From assembly GCF_003610495.1 (NCBI RefSeq), contig NZ_RAPK01000013.1:1-64000 (forward strand): DNA of 64,000 bases, read 5' to 3'. The stretch comes from Sinobaca qinghaiensis. GTDB taxonomy: Bacteria > Bacillota > Bacilli > Bacillales > Marinococcaceae. Of the stretch, positions 16,483-29,761 are shown piece by piece. The position numbers and the translations under genes were made by a program. Under the pieces are notes generated by a model, which was given only the letters and a program-made list of their open reading frames with translations, made no database searches and had not been told where the DNA came from. Each line of letters begins with the position of its first letter. Positions within the stretch are counted from its first letter, which is position 1.

Positions 16483-17784
16483 CCAGTCTCCGGCATTATA
16501 ACGAATCGTATTAAACAAACCACCTACATTATCAAGAGCAGAAGAAAACCAGGTAGCTTCCTCAATCGTTTCGTCTGCAATAAGAGGTACACGATTTGGT
16601 ACTTTCATGGAATCCAGCAGGTATTCACTGCCCACACCGTCCGCCTGAAGACGAATGGTCCCGACAACTTCTCCTTTTTCAACAGGAGCTTTCAGGTTTC
16701 CTTCTTCGTCAACTTTCCCTGAATCAAGCATCGTATCGATTTGCGGATCTTTACTGCCTTCTTCTGCATATGCTGAAATGCTGTCCCCGGCTACTACGGC
16801 TGCTTCATCACCTCGGCCTCGTGATACGGGGACGGTGCTGCTTCCCTGTAGGCTTTCTCCTTCTTCCACGTACACATTTTCCGAAATAGTATCAAAACCG
16901 TAATCATATAATCTGGCAGTTTCTGAGAAGCGGGCGTCCCTGGAGTCGGTACGCATGACTACGGAAATGTACCGGCGCCCGTCTCTTTCGACTGTTCCGG
17001 CAAAAGCATTGCCCGCCAAATTGGTAGAGCCGGTTTTTAAGCCGTCCACCCCTTCGTACTCATGCTCGAAACCGGGAAGCATCCAATTCCAGTTCTCTAT
17101 AACCGCTTCATCGGCGGTGCCTTCTCCGAATACCACTTCTTCCTCAGAAGCAATATCCAGAATCTCCGGGTAATCATGCAGCAGAGAATACGCTAATATG
17201 GCGGTATCCCTGGCAGACATCATGTTTTCTTCATCAGCACCTGTACCGGATGGATGCTCGCCGGCCATCGAAGCATTGTTGAGCCCGCTGGCATTCACAA
17301 ATTTATAATCGCTCATACCAAGCTCTTCTGCTTTGGCGTTCATTTCATCAACAAAGGCCCGCTCGGAGCCGGCCAGGTGTTCTGCTAAAGCAACGGTAGC
17401 CCCGTTGGCCGAATCTACAGCCATTGCTTCATACAGCTCTTCGATTGTATAAGTCTGTGATTCACGCAGAGGGACATTTGCCAGTCCCGGCCTGGTTGAT
17501 AATGCAGCTACTTTGCTGCTGATTTCGACTTCATCTTTCCATGCTGCAGTCTGTTCGTCTATGGCTTGATGGACTAAATATTCAGCCATCATTTTGGACA
17601 TACTTGCAGGAGGCAGACTTGTATCAATATTATCCTGATACACAATCTCTCCTGTCTCAGCATCTACTAAAATCGCAGCTTCTGCCTCTAAAGCAGGAGC
17701 TTCTGCTTCCACATCCATATGCAAGCCAGCCAGCATAATAACGGCTATACATAGAGCCAGGCTGGATTTTAATAAGCTATTCAT
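16465..17784 (-). CDS. dacA: D-alanyl-D-alanine carboxypeptidase (PBP5-type)
   Basis: Removes the terminal D-Ala from peptidoglycan stem peptides. 439 residues. An N-terminal signal peptide (about 1-28) is followed by the S11 peptidase domain with the SxxK pair S61/K64 (SMSK), the SxN motif S125-A-N127, and KTG in GLKTGST near 240. A beta-sandwich PBP5 C-terminal domain follows, ending in an amphipathic helix (WFSSALDNVGGLFNTIRYN...) that anchors the enzyme to the outer face of the membrane. It sits between guaB and pdxS as in B. subtilis. An AGGTGCG site precedes the start. Confidence 0.97.
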   Translation of the reverse strand: MNSLLKSSLALCIAVIMLAGLHMDVEAEAPALEAEAAILVDAETGEIVYQDNIDTSLPPASMSKMMAEYLVHQAIDEQTAAWKDEVEISSKVAALSTRPGLANVPLRESQTYTIEELYEAMAVDSANGATVALAEHLAGSERAFVDEMNAKAEELGMSDYKFVNASGLNNASMAGEHPSGTGADEENMMSARDTAILAYSLLHDYPEILDIASEEEVVFGEGTADEAVIENWNWMLPGFEHEYEGVDGLKTGSTNLAGNAFAGTVERDGRRYISVVMRTDSRDARFSETARLYDYGFDTISENVYVEEGESLQGSSTVPVSRGRGDEAAVVAGDSISAYAEEGSKDPQIDTMLDSGKVDEEGNLKAPVEKGEVVGTIRLQADGVGSEYLLDSMKVPNRVPLIADETIEEATWFSSALDNVGGLFNTIRYNAGDWMKNIL

Positions 17785-17890
17785 AAATGTAACGCACCTC
17801 CGGAATATACTTCCGTTAGTTTATCACAGCCGCTTGTAAATGAATAGACAACAAACTGTAACTAAACCCCAATATTAAGTTAAATTCATA

Positions 17891-17928
17891 TAAAAAAAAC
17901 ACTCAAGCAGGCTTAACTTGAGTGTTTT
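17891..17928 (-). terminator. Terminator of guaB
   Basis: On the minus strand a twelve-base perfect stem AAAACACTCAAG/CTTGAGTGTTTT is followed by T residues, 14 bp after the guaB stop. Confidence 0.9.
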
Positions 17929-17942
17929 ATCAATCAGCTGTG

Positions 17943-19562
<1,620 letters not shown>

Positions 19563-19610
19563 TTACTTTTCTAATAACAGGAAAATACCCCTTTTTCAGA
19601 CGGTTTATAT

Positions 19611-19637
19611 AAAAAGCAGCCCTTCGTAAAGGGCTGC
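19611..19637 (-). terminator. Terminator of the yaaA-gyrA operon
   Basis: On the minus strand a nine-base stem GCAGCCCTT/AAGGGCTGC with a four-base loop is followed by five T residues, 10 bp after the gyrA stop. Confidence 0.92.
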
Positions 19638-19647
19638 CCGTTATTTA

Positions 19648-22194
19648 TTATTCCTCAGGCTCTTCCGGGCCGTCATTGGTTGTCGCTTCGCTTTCGTTAT
19701 CTGTTTCCGTCATTTCCATGTCATCAGAAGCAAGTACCTCTTCTGTACCATCTTCGAGCAGTGCCTCTTCTTCAGGAGAGTCCACAGGAGCAACAGTAGA
19801 AACAAGCTCCCCGTCGCCGAGACGGATTAAACGGACTCCCTGGGCATAGCGTCCCATGGTGGAAATACCTTCTACGCTCATCCGGATTAATACCCCGTGA
19901 GCCGTCATGATCATAATTTCCTGCTCTTCTCCAACGCATCTCATCGCAATAAGCGTGCCGTTTCGTTCCGTCAGGTTTGTCGCCTTCAGGCCTTTACCGC
20001 CACGGTGCTGTACCTTGAATTCACTGATTGGAGTACGCTTGCCGTACCCTTTGTCTGTAACAACCAGTACATCCCGGTCTTCGCTTGCGATGTCCATGCC
20101 GACGATTTCATCGTCACCTGTTAAGCTGATCGCTTTTACGCCGGAAGCTGTACGTCCCATTGCGCGGACATCCTGTTCAAGAAAATGAATAGCCATGCCG
20201 TGCTTTGTGCCAAGGATAATGTGATCTTCTCCTTTTGTCAGCCTTACGCCGTAAAGCTCATCGTCTTCCCTGACGTTAATGGCAAACAGGCCGCCCTTAC
20301 GAATATTGGAAAAAGCAGATAAAGGAGAACGCTTGGAGATTCCTTTTTTAGTCAGAAAGAAAAGATACGTATCATCGGTAAATTCTTCCACCGGCATCAC
20401 CGTGCTGATATATTCGTCCTTTTCGATCTGAAGAAGGTTAATCGCCGGGATACCTTTAGCTGTCCGGGACAGTTCTGGTATCTCATAAGCCTTCAACCGA
20501 TAGGCCTTTCCTTTATTCGTGAAGAAAAGAATCGTCTGATGGGAGCCTGTGGTAAATAAATGTTCCACAAAGTCTTCGTCGTTGGTTCCCATTCCCTGAA
20601 CGCCGCGTCCGCCACGTTTCTGGCTGCGGTACGTACTGCTCAGCATCCGCTTTAAATAGCCATTATGGGTAATCGTGATAACTACGTTTTGTCTTGGGAT
20701 TAAATCTTCATCTTCAATCTGATTTTCGCCTGCTTCAATGCTTGTACGGCGTTTGTCGTTAAATCGTTCTTTCACATCCTGCAGTTCTTCCCGGATGATT
20801 TCGAGTACTTTTTCTTCACTGGCAAGAATAGCTTTAAGCTCATTGATGCGCTCTAAAAGCTCCTGGTATTCATTTTCAATCTTATCGCGTTCCAGGCCGG
20901 TTAAACGCTGCAGCCTCATATCAAGGATAGCCTGCGCCTGTTCATAGCTGAGTCCATACTCTTCCATGAGGCCGCTTCTGGCCGCATCGGTTGTCTGGGA
21001 TCCGCGGATCAACGTAATGATAGCGTCGATGTGATCAAGCGCAATGCGGAGTCCTTCCAGAATATGAGCTCTGGCTTCTGCTTTTTTCAGTTCAAAAGCT
21101 GTACGGCGTTTAATGACTACTTTTTGATGTTCAAGGTAATGGTAAAGCATTTCTTTTAAATTCAATACTTTAGGCTGGCCGTCTACGAGAGCCAGCATAT
21201 TAATACCAAAGCTCGTCTGCAGGGAGGTCTGCTTATATAAATTGTTCAAAAGAACATTTGCATTGGCGTCTCTTCTGACTTCAATGACAATCCGCATGCC
21301 ATTGCGGTCTGATTCATCGCGCAGGTCCGTAATGCCTTCGATTTTTTTATCGCGGGCCAATTCAGCAATCTTTTCAATCAGGCGGGCTTTGTTGACCTGA
21401 TAGGGAAGCTGATCCACAATAATCGTCTGCTTGCCATTTTTCTGCTCGATAATCTCTGCTTTGGAGCGGATAATAATAGAGCCGCGTCCGGTCTGATAAG
21501 CACGTTTAATACCGAGACGCCCCATAATGGAGGCTCCTGTTGGAAAATCAGGTCCTGGAATATATTCCATGAGTTCCGGTATCGTAATGTCCGGGTTATC
21601 CGCAACAGCAAGAACACCGTCAATGACTTCGCCGAGCTGGTGGGGTGGAATATTCGTTGCCATTCCCACTGCAATCCCGGAAGCTCCGTTTACAAGAAGG
21701 TTGGGGAATCGGGCCGGCAGTACAATCGGTTCTCTTTCGTTTCCATCATAGTTTTCCTGGAAATCAATAGTGTCCTTGTTCAGGTCACGTACCATTTCCA
21801 TAGAGATTTTTGCCAGACGTGCTTCCGTATAACGCATTGCAGCCGCAGCATCGCCATCGACGGAACCAAAGTTGCCGTGTCCGCTGATCAGCATATTGCG
21901 GTAACTGAAATCCTGCGCCATCCGTACCATCGTTTCGTATACGGCAGAATCACCGTGTGGATGATACTTACCTATAACTTCTCCGACAATACGTGCGGAT
22001 TTCTTAAAAGGTTTATCCGGCGTCATGCCAAGTTCGTTCATTGCATACAAAATACGCCGGTGAACCGGCTTCATTCCATCTCTAACATCCGGAAGAGCAC
22101 GGCTTACGATAACGCTCATCGCGTAGTCCAGGAAAGAGGTTCTCATTTCCTGGCCGATATTTATCCCCGTTACTCTTGATTCATTCTCTGCCAA
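19648..22194 (-). CDS. gyrA: DNA gyrase subunit A
   Basis: The DNA-cleaving subunit of gyrase. The start is the TTG at 22194 because AGGAGG lies eight bases upstream; the longer frame would read through that site. It gives 848 residues beginning [10 protein letters not shown]. The catalytic Tyr is Y122 in the RYTEARL block, and the quinolone-determining region reads GDSAVYE with S83 and E87, the sensitive type. The C-terminal beta-pinwheel starts with the GyrA box [10 protein letters not shown] near 555. The last 45 residues form a very acidic tail. It lies 59 bp after gyrB, in the same operon. Confidence 0.98.
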   Translation of the reverse strand: MAENESRVTGINIGQEMRTSFLDYAMSVIVSRALPDVRDGMKPVHRRILYAMNELGMTPDKPFKKSARIVGEVIGKYHPHGDSAVYETMVRMAQDFSYRNMLISGHGNFGSVDGDAAAAMRYTEARLAKISMEMVRDLNKDTIDFQENYDGNEREPIVLPARFPNLLVNGASGIAVGMATNIPPHQLGEVIDGVLAVADNPDITIPELMEYIPGPDFPTGASIMGRLGIKRAYQTGRGSIIIRSKAEIIEQKNGKQTIIVDQLPYQVNKARLIEKIAELARDKKIEGITDLRDESDRNGMRIVIEVRRDANANVLLNNLYKQTSLQTSFGINMLALVDGQPKVLNLKEMLYHYLEHQKVVIKRRTAFELKKAEARAHILEGLRIALDHIDAIITLIRGSQTTDAARSGLMEEYGLSYEQAQAILDMRLQRLTGLERDKIENEYQELLERINELKAILASEEKVLEIIREELQDVKERFNDKRRTSIEAGENQIEDEDLIPRQNVVITITHNGYLKRMLSSTYRSQKRGGRGVQGMGTNDEDFVEHLFTTGSHQTILFFTNKGKAYRLKAYEIPELSRTAKGIPAINLLQIEKDEYISTVMPVEEFTDDTYLFFLTKKGISKRSPLSAFSNIRKGGLFAINVREDDELYGVRLTKGEDHIILGTKHGMAIHFLEQDVRAMGRTASGVKAISLTGDDEIVGMDIASEDRDVLVVTDKGYGKRTPISEFKVQHRGGKGLKATNLTERNGTLIAMRCVGEEQEIMIMTAHGVLIRMSVEGISTMGRYAQGVRLIRLGDGELVSTVAPVDSPEEEALLEDGTEEVLASDDMEMTETDNESEATTNDGPEEPEE

Positions 22195-22253
22195 TGTTGT
22201 AACCTCCTGTTTCAAGCCGTTCTAATTCCTGTTTACAGCCCCGCCGGGCACTG

Positions 22254-24167
<1,914 letters not shown>

Positions 24168-24217
24168 TTACATTCACCTTCTCTTCCATTACCATATTCC
24201 AAATGTATGCGTGTCTA

Positions 24218-24481
24218 TTATTCTTCGCTGAAATCTTCTATTTCTGAAATGACCTGTGCGCGTCGTTTTAACGTTAAAGAAGAAATAGGAGATAAGTACA
24301 CTTTTTCATGCGTGACAACTACTGATTTCGTATAATCCTCTGAAATTTCTACGACCTGACTGCTGTTCCGGGCGTCCATAAAACGGGCCGTGTCTTTAGA
24401 AGAGGCATGGGAAGTCTGATCGAGAATGGCGACTACATCTTTTGACCGGATGATCATGTCACCGCCCAAATGAATAAACAT
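24218..24481 (-). CDS. remB: Extracellular matrix regulator RemB
   Basis: An 87-residue protein of the DUF370 family (YaaB in B. subtilis, named RemB). RemA/RemB influence matrix gene expression and osmoprotection in B. subtilis; RemA is a DNA-binding protein. Visible here are the GGDMIIRSKDVVAILD N-terminal block and the conserved SVVVTHEKVYLSPISSLTLKRR stretch. It sits 12 bp after recF and 50 bp before gyrB, exactly the Bacillus position. Assignment to RemB rather than RemA is from this context. Confidence 0.92.
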   Translation of the reverse strand: MFIHLGGDMIIRSKDVVAILDQTSHASSKDTARFMDARNSSQVVEISEDYTKSVVVTHEKVYLSPISSLTLKRRAQVISEIEDFSEE

Positions 24482-24493
24482 ATGTCTTCCTCC

Positions 24494-25615
24494 CTACTCT
24501 GCTGGTGTCAGCAGGCCGCTGCCTGCATGAAAAGTCGAAGCTTTTTTTAATGTTTCATGTTCAATGCCATCAATACTTGTCGTTGTGACAAACGTCTGCA
24601 CTTTTCCCTGTATAGCATGAAGCAGATGGGACTGCCTGAAATGATCCAATTCTGAGAGCACATCATCAAGGAGTAAAATCGGATACTCTCCAATGTTGTC
24701 GTGAATAAGCTCAATTTCTGCGAGTTTCAGAGACAGGGCTGCTGTCCGCTGCTGGCCCTGCGAACCATAGGTCTGTGCTTCCCTGCCGTTTATTTTTATA
24801 ATCAGTTCGTCACGGTGGGGACCAACAAGAGAAATACCCCGCCTTATTTCGCGGTCCGAGGCTTTTTCAAAAGCCCGGTGAAGAGAAGCAGCAATGGCTT
24901 TTTCATCCATTCCTTCCTCAACCTCTGCTGAAGAACTGTATTCAATATCAAGCTTCTCCATCTGCCGGCTGATCTGCCAGTGAATGTCCTGAGCCCAGTT
25001 ACGCAGCATCTTTAAAAAAGAAAAACGCCTTCCGATAACTTTAGAGGCCGTTTGGACAAGCTGATCAGTCAGCACCTGCAGCATCATATCCTGTTCTTTT
25101 GTAGCGGATGGGAAGATGTCTTTTAGCAGCTGATTTCTTTGTTTGAGTATTTTCTGATAGATACCAAGGTCATGAAGATAGACAGAGCTTATCTGGCCTA
25201 TTTCCATGTCGAGAAAGCGCCTTCTCAGATTGGGACCGCCTTTTACAAGCGACAAATCTTCGGGGGCGAACATAACAACGTTGCAGGAACCGATGTACTG
25301 GCTCAGTTTTTTCTGCTCGAGTCCGTTCACTTTTGCTTTTTTGCCTTTTTCTGACAAAATCATCTGCAGGGAGGCAGGGCCGTTCTTTTTGGTTACCTCC
25401 GCGCTGATCCTGGCAAAATCCTGATCCCACTGAATCAGCTCTTTGTCTTTGGATGTCCGGTGTGACTTAGCAAAAGCCAGCACATGAATGGCTTCCATAA
25501 AATTTGTTTTACCCTGCGCATTTTCACCAAGTATAACATTTATCTCATTTTCCACCGGGAGGGTAAGCTGATTGTAATTCCGATATTGCTTTAAAGAGAT
25601 TTCGTTAATATACAA
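24494..25615 (-). CDS. recF: DNA replication and repair protein RecF
   Basis: An SMC-like ATPase that helps RecR and RecO load RecA at gaps. 373 residues. Walker [10 protein letters not shown] at 30-38, a lid arm rich in helices, the signature region [17 protein letters not shown] near 280, and Walker [14 protein letters not shown] near 305-317. The D-loop is in the same block. It follows yaaA by 10 bp and precedes remB by 12 bp, forming the conserved origin operon yaaA-recF-remB-gyrB-gyrA. Confidence 0.98.
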   Translation of the reverse strand: MYINEISLKQYRNYNQLTLPVENEINVILGENAQGKTNFMEAIHVLAFAKSHRTSKDKELIQWDQDFARISAEVTKKNGPASLQMILSEKGKKAKVNGLEQKKLSQYIGSCNVVMFAPEDLSLVKGGPNLRRRFLDMEIGQISSVYLHDLGIYQKILKQRNQLLKDIFPSATKEQDMMLQVLTDQLVQTASKVIGRRFSFLKMLRNWAQDIHWQISRQMEKLDIEYSSSAEVEEGMDEKAIAASLHRAFEKASDREIRRGISLVGPHRDELIIKINGREAQTYGSQGQQRTAALSLKLAEIELIHDNIGEYPILLLDDVLSELDHFRQSHLLHAIQGKVQTFVTTTSIDGIEHETLKKASTFHAGSGLLTPAE

Positions 25616-25625
25616 TCTCTTTTCC

Positions 25626-25850
25626 TCAGCTCGTACTGGAAGCTATTTCAAACACTCCAGCGCCCTCAATTTCGATCACATCACCGGGATACAGCTTGCG
25701 CCCTCTCCGCTGGTCCTGCTCCTCGTTTACAAAGGCTTTATATTCCAGCAGAAAAATCTTAGCCATTCCGCCGGTATCAATAACTCCCGCTTCTTTTAAA
25801 AGCTGTCCCAGCGTTATATATTCTTTGCTTATTTCAATTGTATTTGTCAT
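25626..25850 (-). CDS. yaaA: S4 domain-containing protein YaaA
   Basis: A 74-residue RNA-binding protein built almost entirely from one S4 domain: [22 protein letters not shown], the basic loop [11 protein letters not shown] and the final strand [12 protein letters not shown]. In Bacillus this gene lies between dnaN and recF and has been linked to ribosome assembly; the function here is inferred from family and position. It probably starts the yaaA-gyrA transcript, as dnaN has its own terminator 126 bp upstream. A GGCC(T)-type weak Shine-Dalgarno precedes the ATG. Confidence 0.93.
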   Translation of the reverse strand: MTNTIEISKEYITLGQLLKEAGVIDTGGMAKIFLLEYKAFVNEEQDQRRGRKLYPGDVIEIEGAGVFEIASSTS

Positions 25851-25975
25851 ATACCGGGCCTCCTATGCCAGAAATGAAATGACATACTATATCATCTTAC
25901 ATTTTACTAAATTTCCCCTTATAAAGCCAATATGAAATCCACGCTTACATACTTGCTGCGGCGCTCTTTCATCAG

Positions 25976-26005
25976 AAAAGCCCCTGGCTTTTTCAACCCA
26001 GAGGC
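25976..26005 (-). terminator. Terminator of dnaA-dnaN
   Basis: On the minus strand an eight-pair stem (GCCTCTGG with CCAGGGGC, one G-U pair) and a ten-base loop are followed by TTTTC, 9 bp after the dnaN stop. The T-run is short, so read-through into yaaA is possible. Confidence 0.75.
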
Positions 26006-26014
26006 ATGTGTGTT

Positions 26015-27157
26015 TTAGTACGTTCTTACCGGTGAAAATAAATGCAGCATTTGATCATGATCTGTCGGCTGGACAGTAAATGGACTCATTGCCCCGGTGA
26101 AGCGGATTTTAATTGTTTCACTGTCGATTACTTTCAGGGCATCCATAATGTTCTTGCCGTTAAAAGAAATACGGAGTTCTTCTCCCTCCATTGTATCACA
26201 TGAAATCTTTTCTGTTACTTTTCCTACCTCTGCTGATACAGAGCTTACTTCTATTTCGCTGTTGTTCATTGTTTTTAGGTTGATGACGTTGTTTTTAGCT
26301 TCTCTTGAAAGAAGAAGCGCCCGCTCCAGCGAAGATAAAAGCTCTTTTGTACGGAGCACAAGTTCTGTTTTGGCATGATCGGGAATCATGTTTTTCGTAA
26401 CCGGGTATTTGCCATCCAGAAGCCTGGAGAAAAAGAGCAGATTTTCAAACTTAAATAACACCTGGCTTTCTGTGACAATAATATCCACCAGCTCTGTTGA
26501 ATCTTCGAGTACTTTATTCAGCTCATTCAGACTCTTTCCGGGAATGACTACGTTTGATAAAGACATAGCTCCTGTTTTAGTTTCTACTGATGCTTTACGC
26601 ATTGCCAGGCGGTGGCTGTCTGTTGCAGTACAGATTAATTCAGATTCCTCGCCTTCGAGGTTTACACCTGTCAACACGGGGCGTGTTTCCTGAGTGGACA
26701 CGGCAAAAACGGTTTGTCGTACCATATCTTTAAGCAGATTCTGCGGCATTTGGAAATGATTATCTTCATCAAGCTGCGGAAGTCTTGGATATTCTTCCGG
26801 ATCTAGTCCATTAAGGTTAAAAACAACGCTTCCGGAACGAAGTGTTGTTGCGAATTGATCCTGAACGGCGACTTCGATTTCCTCTCCAGGCAGCTTTTTT
26901 ACTATTTCAGCAAAAAAACGGGCCTGCAGCACAATACTGCCCTCTTCTTTTATCGTTACGTATTCTTTTTCTCCATCACTAGCCGGTATGAACGTTTCAA
27001 TCGAAATATCAGAATCGCTTCCTGTCAGTGTCACTCCATAATTGGTCGCTTCTATCTTGATTCCTGTAAGAATTGGAATAGTTGTCCTGGAAGAGACGGC
27101 CTTGTTAACGTGCTGAACACTGTGAACGAAAGCATCCCGTTGAATAGTAAAATGCAT
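26015..27157 (-). CDS. dnaN: DNA polymerase III subunit beta (sliding clamp)
   Basis: The ring-shaped processivity clamp of the replicase. 380 residues, three repeated clamp domains of about 125 residues each. The first begins MHFTIQRDAFVHSVQHVNKA; recognisable blocks include RPVLTGVNLE and the C-terminal MSPFTVQP and HLFSPVRTY that build the protein-binding pocket. It lies 144 bp downstream of dnaA. The spacer between them is the unwinding side of the origin. A GGAGTC site precedes the ATG. Confidence 0.98.
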   Translation of the reverse strand: MHFTIQRDAFVHSVQHVNKAVSSRTTIPILTGIKIEATNYGVTLTGSDSDISIETFIPASDGEKEYVTIKEEGSIVLQARFFAEIVKKLPGEEIEVAVQDQFATTLRSGSVVFNLNGLDPEEYPRLPQLDEDNHFQMPQNLLKDMVRQTVFAVSTQETRPVLTGVNLEGEESELICTATDSHRLAMRKASVETKTGAMSLSNVVIPGKSLNELNKVLEDSTELVDIIVTESQVLFKFENLLFFSRLLDGKYPVTKNMIPDHAKTELVLRTKELLSSLERALLLSREAKNNVINLKTMNNSEIEVSSVSAEVGKVTEKISCDTMEGEELRISFNGKNIMDALKVIDSETIKIRFTGAMSPFTVQPTDHDQMLHLFSPVRTY

Positions 27158-27301
27158 AGGTAGACTCCTTTATTATATATTTTAATAATTTATAGTCGTA
27201 GTAGTAGGGGCTGTTAATAGTGTGGATAAGTCAAGCAACCCCAATAGTGCCGTAGTTATCCACATGTGGATGGAATGTTGATAACTAAAATGTTATCCTC
27301 A
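27158..27301. other. oriC: Origin of replication, dnaA-dnaN side: unwinding element with DnaA boxes
   Basis: This 144-bp spacer contains DnaA boxes TGTGGATAA (27221-27229), TTATCCACA (27256-27264), TGTGGATGG (27265-27273), TGTTGATAA (27277-27285) and a weaker TTATCCTCA (27293-27301). Reading away from the boxes come a GGGG tract (27207-27210), TAG triplets at 27193-27207 (TAG TCG TAG TAG TAG) and an AT-only stretch (about 27171-27192). That order, box then G-tract then TAG triplets then AT-rich DNA, is the layout described for the B. subtilis basal unwinding system with DnaA-trios. DNA opening here is therefore inferred. Confidence 0.85.
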
Positions 27302-28654
27302 TCATGCCTTTAGTTGTTCCATAAGCTCTTTCAGCTGTTTTTGAAAATCGCTGTCCGAATGAACGAGTTTTGAGATTTTTTCATGGGCGTGAATAACCGT
27401 TGTATGGTCGCGCCCTCCAAACTCCTCTCCAATTTTAGGAAGAGAAAACTCTGTCATTTCCCGGGACAGATACATTGCAATCTGCCTTGGAAAAGCAATA
27501 ACCTTTGTGCGTTTTTTTGCTTTCAGTTCCTGCGGCTGCAGACTGTACTGGCTGGCCACGAGCCTTTGAATATCATCAATCGTTACTTTCTTTGGCTTGC
27601 TGTTTGGAATAATATCCTTGAGGGCTTCAGCTGCCAGATCGGCATTCATGTCCTGATTGATTAAGGAAGAATAGGCGACAACTCGTATCAAAGCGCCTTC
27701 GAGCTCCCGGATGTTTGTATCTATTTGATTGGCAATATAAAGCATAACTTCGTTTGGTATATCCAGTTTTTCAGCTTTCGCTTTCTTGCGGAGGATAGCG
27801 ATTCTTGTTTCCAGATCAGGAGGTGTAATATCGGTAATTAATCCCCATTCGAACCTGGAACGCAGCCGGTCCTCAAGCGTTGGTATTTCTTTTGGCGGGC
27901 GGTCACTGGAAATAACAATTTGTTTGGACTCTTCATGAAGTGCGTTAAACGTATGGAAAAACTCTTCCTGCGTCTGTTCTTTGCCGGCTAAAAATTGAAT
28001 ATCATCTATTAACAGCACATCAACATTCCTGTATTTGTTTCGGAAGTTCACTGTTTTATTGTCCCGGATAGAGTTAATAAATTCATTGGTGAATTTCTCG
28101 GAAGATAAATATACAACTCTGGCATTTGGATTATGGTCGATAACATAATGTCCGATCGCGTGCATCAGGTGGGTTTTGCCAAGGCCGACTCCCCCATAAA
28201 TGAAGAGCGGATTGTATGCTTTTGCCGGGGCTTCGGCTACTGCAAGGGAAGCCGCATGGGCAAAACGATTTCCCGATCCGATAACAAATGTGTCAAAAGA
28301 ATACTTATCGTTAAGCATGCTTTTAGGCACATTTTCGGAACTGTCGTCTTTTTCTCTTTTAGCATTCGGTGCAGCTGGAACCGTGAAATCATCCGCATGT
28401 TCAGCTTCTGGGATGATAAATTTCACATCCAGCTCTGAACCGGTGAGATCGTTTAACGTATCTGATATTAAAGAGGAATAGCGGTTTTCCAGCCAGTCGC
28501 GGGCAAATTCATTCGGCGCAGTAACAACGATAGTATCATCATATAATTCGGAAGCCCTGGTAGCCTTCAGCCACGTTTCATAACTGGGTTTGCTGACCTT
28601 TTCCTTCATAATTTCAAGCGTTTGGTTCCATAAATCATTAATATTTTCCAGCAC
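27302..28654 (-). CDS. dnaA: Chromosomal replication initiator DnaA
   Basis: Binds DnaA boxes, forms a filament on the origin and melts it. 450 residues. Domain I (1-80) interacts with partner proteins; domain II is a short acidic linker (about 85-115); domain III is AAA+ with Walker A GGVGLGKT at 154-161, Walker [10 protein letters not shown] and a sensor region; domain IV ends with the helix-turn-helix and the DnaA signature [15 protein letters not shown]. Transcribed leftwards from the box-rich region. A terminator-like hairpin lies in its leader at 28708-28734. Confidence 0.99.
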   Translation of the reverse strand: MLENINDLWNQTLEIMKEKVSKPSYETWLKATRASELYDDTIVVTAPNEFARDWLENRYSSLISDTLNDLTGSELDVKFIIPEAEHADDFTVPAAPNAKREKDDSSENVPKSMLNDKYSFDTFVIGSGNRFAHAASLAVAEAPAKAYNPLFIYGGVGLGKTHLMHAIGHYVIDHNPNARVVYLSSEKFTNEFINSIRDNKTVNFRNKYRNVDVLLIDDIQFLAGKEQTQEEFFHTFNALHEESKQIVISSDRPPKEIPTLEDRLRSRFEWGLITDITPPDLETRIAILRKKAKAEKLDIPNEVMLYIANQIDTNIRELEGALIRVVAYSSLINQDMNADLAAEALKDIIPNSKPKKVTIDDIQRLVASQYSLQPQELKAKKRTKVIAFPRQIAMYLSREMTEFSLPKIGEEFGGRDHTTVIHAHEKISKLVHSDSDFQKQLKELMEQLKA

Positions 28655-28707
28655 TCTCTAACCCTCCTTTTCTATTTCTTTATTGCTTTATTTATTACAT
28701 AAGCGGA

Positions 28708-28734
28708 TAAAAAAAACTCGGTTCACCACCGAGT
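28708..28734 (-). terminator. Terminator-like hairpin in the dnaA leader
   Basis: On the minus strand, reading towards dnaA, ACTCGGT and ACCGAGT form a perfect seven-base stem with a five-base loop, followed by eight T residues. It lies about 55 bp before the dnaA start codon. It would stop transcripts heading into dnaA, so it may be an attenuator, or may insulate dnaA from upstream transcription with the true promoter downstream of it. I cannot place the dnaA promoter. Confidence 0.7.
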
Positions 28735-29261
28735 CTGGTGTATCCATCTATTTTTTTAACATGCCGGTCCCATAGTACACGGTAAAACTATTCATTGCTA
28801 CCGATAAAAATAAAATAGCAGTTAAACCTATGTATAAGGAAAAATATTCGTATACTTTTTAAAAAGGAACTCTTGATAACAAGTGGATAACATTTAGTAT
28901 AGTACATAATCGTCTTATCCACATGAGTCTTTTTTATGTGGAAAAACTATTCAGAGGCTGTGGAAAGTTATGCACAAAGTTATCAACAGGTGTGGATAAG
29001 TATTTTATTTCACAAAGTTATCCAGAGGAAAACATAACTATCATATCAAAAATAAAAAGCGAAAACAACGGACTTTTTTATAGTTATCCACATAATCAAT
29101 ACCTTGTGGGAAACATTTGTCCACACTACTATATTGTGTGTATATCCTGTATATAAAATGACGAAATGGGAAAAATGATGTCCGAAAGTTATCCACACTA
29201 GTATGTAATCTCGATTCTTTGTTTTATTTTTCTGCTCTGCTACGGCATCAAAAGATTGCTA

Positions 29262-29291
29262 TTGACAGATGCCCCCCTTTCTCTATATAAT
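29262..29291 (+). promoter_or_regulatory. Promoter of rpmH
   Basis: A perfect TTGACA (29262-29267) and a perfect TATAAT (29286-29291) with an 18-bp spacer. Transcription would start near 29298, about 140 bp before rpmH. Confidence 0.85.
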
Positions 29292-29438
29292 TTTACGGGA
29301 ATGTGCAAGAGGTTATATTTCAGTAAAGTACCCTTTCGGCTTAATCAATCAAATTGATTCTTTGAGAATATAAAGGCTGGGATATAGAAGAATTACCGCA
29401 CAGTAGAACGATAAATTACTCACCAGGAGGTGCTAAGA

Positions 29439-29576
29439 ATGGGAAAACCAACGTTTAATCCTAATAATCGCAAGCGCAAAAAGAATCATGGCTTCCGTAC
29501 AAGAATGAGTACAAAAAACGGCCGTCACATCATTAGAAACCGCCGTCGTAAAGGAAGAAAAGTACTATCTGCCTAA
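29439..29576 (+). CDS. rpmH: Ribosomal protein L34 (bL34)
   Basis: A 45-residue, extremely basic ribosomal protein of the large subunit. The sequence contains the family core [20 protein letters not shown] and ends in [10 protein letters not shown], as in nearly all L34 proteins. AGGAGGTG lies seven bases before the ATG, an excellent site. It starts the rpmH-rnpA-spoIIIJ-jag group on the right arm, diverging from dnaA. Confidence 0.98.
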   Translation: MGKPTFNPNNRKRKKNHGFRTRMSTKNGRHIIRNRRRKGRKVLSA

Positions 29577-29607
29577 GGCCACTGATATTGACAGTGGTCT
29601 TTTTTTA
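29577..29607 (+). terminator. Terminator after rpmH
   Basis: GGCCACTG and CAGTGGTC form an eight-pair stem (one G-T), followed by eight T residues, directly after the rpmH stop. It probably lowers rnpA expression relative to the abundant L34. Confidence 0.9.
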
Positions 29608-29761
29608 CTTTTCCTCGCAGAGCGGTCTCTGCATGCAGCGGCTTAAATAAGCTGCAGGGATGCTGTGCTGCTCTGTGAGGGCTTGTTTCTAAAGCAGCAA
29701 GACAGCTTGCTGTTAATTAAGCATATGGTCTGTTGAAGGCCCTGGCGGAGGTGCCGCTGTT

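Larger units (their letters stand above)
28655..29438. other. oriC: Origin of replication, dnaA-rpmH side: DnaA-box cluster
   Basis: A 784-bp gene-free, AT-rich region between divergent dnaA and rpmH. DnaA boxes, perfect or near-perfect, lie at 28882-28890, 28915-28923 (perfect), 28937-28945, 28959-28967, 28968-28976, 28980-28988, 28991-28999 (perfect), 29018-29026, 29084-29092 (perfect), 29105-29113, 29117-29125 and 29189-29197 (perfect). Both orientations occur. In B. subtilis this upstream region (incA/incB side) is the other half of a bipartite origin, matching the box cluster found downstream of dnaA. The rpmH promoter sits at its right edge and the dnaA leader at its left edge. Confidence 0.92.
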
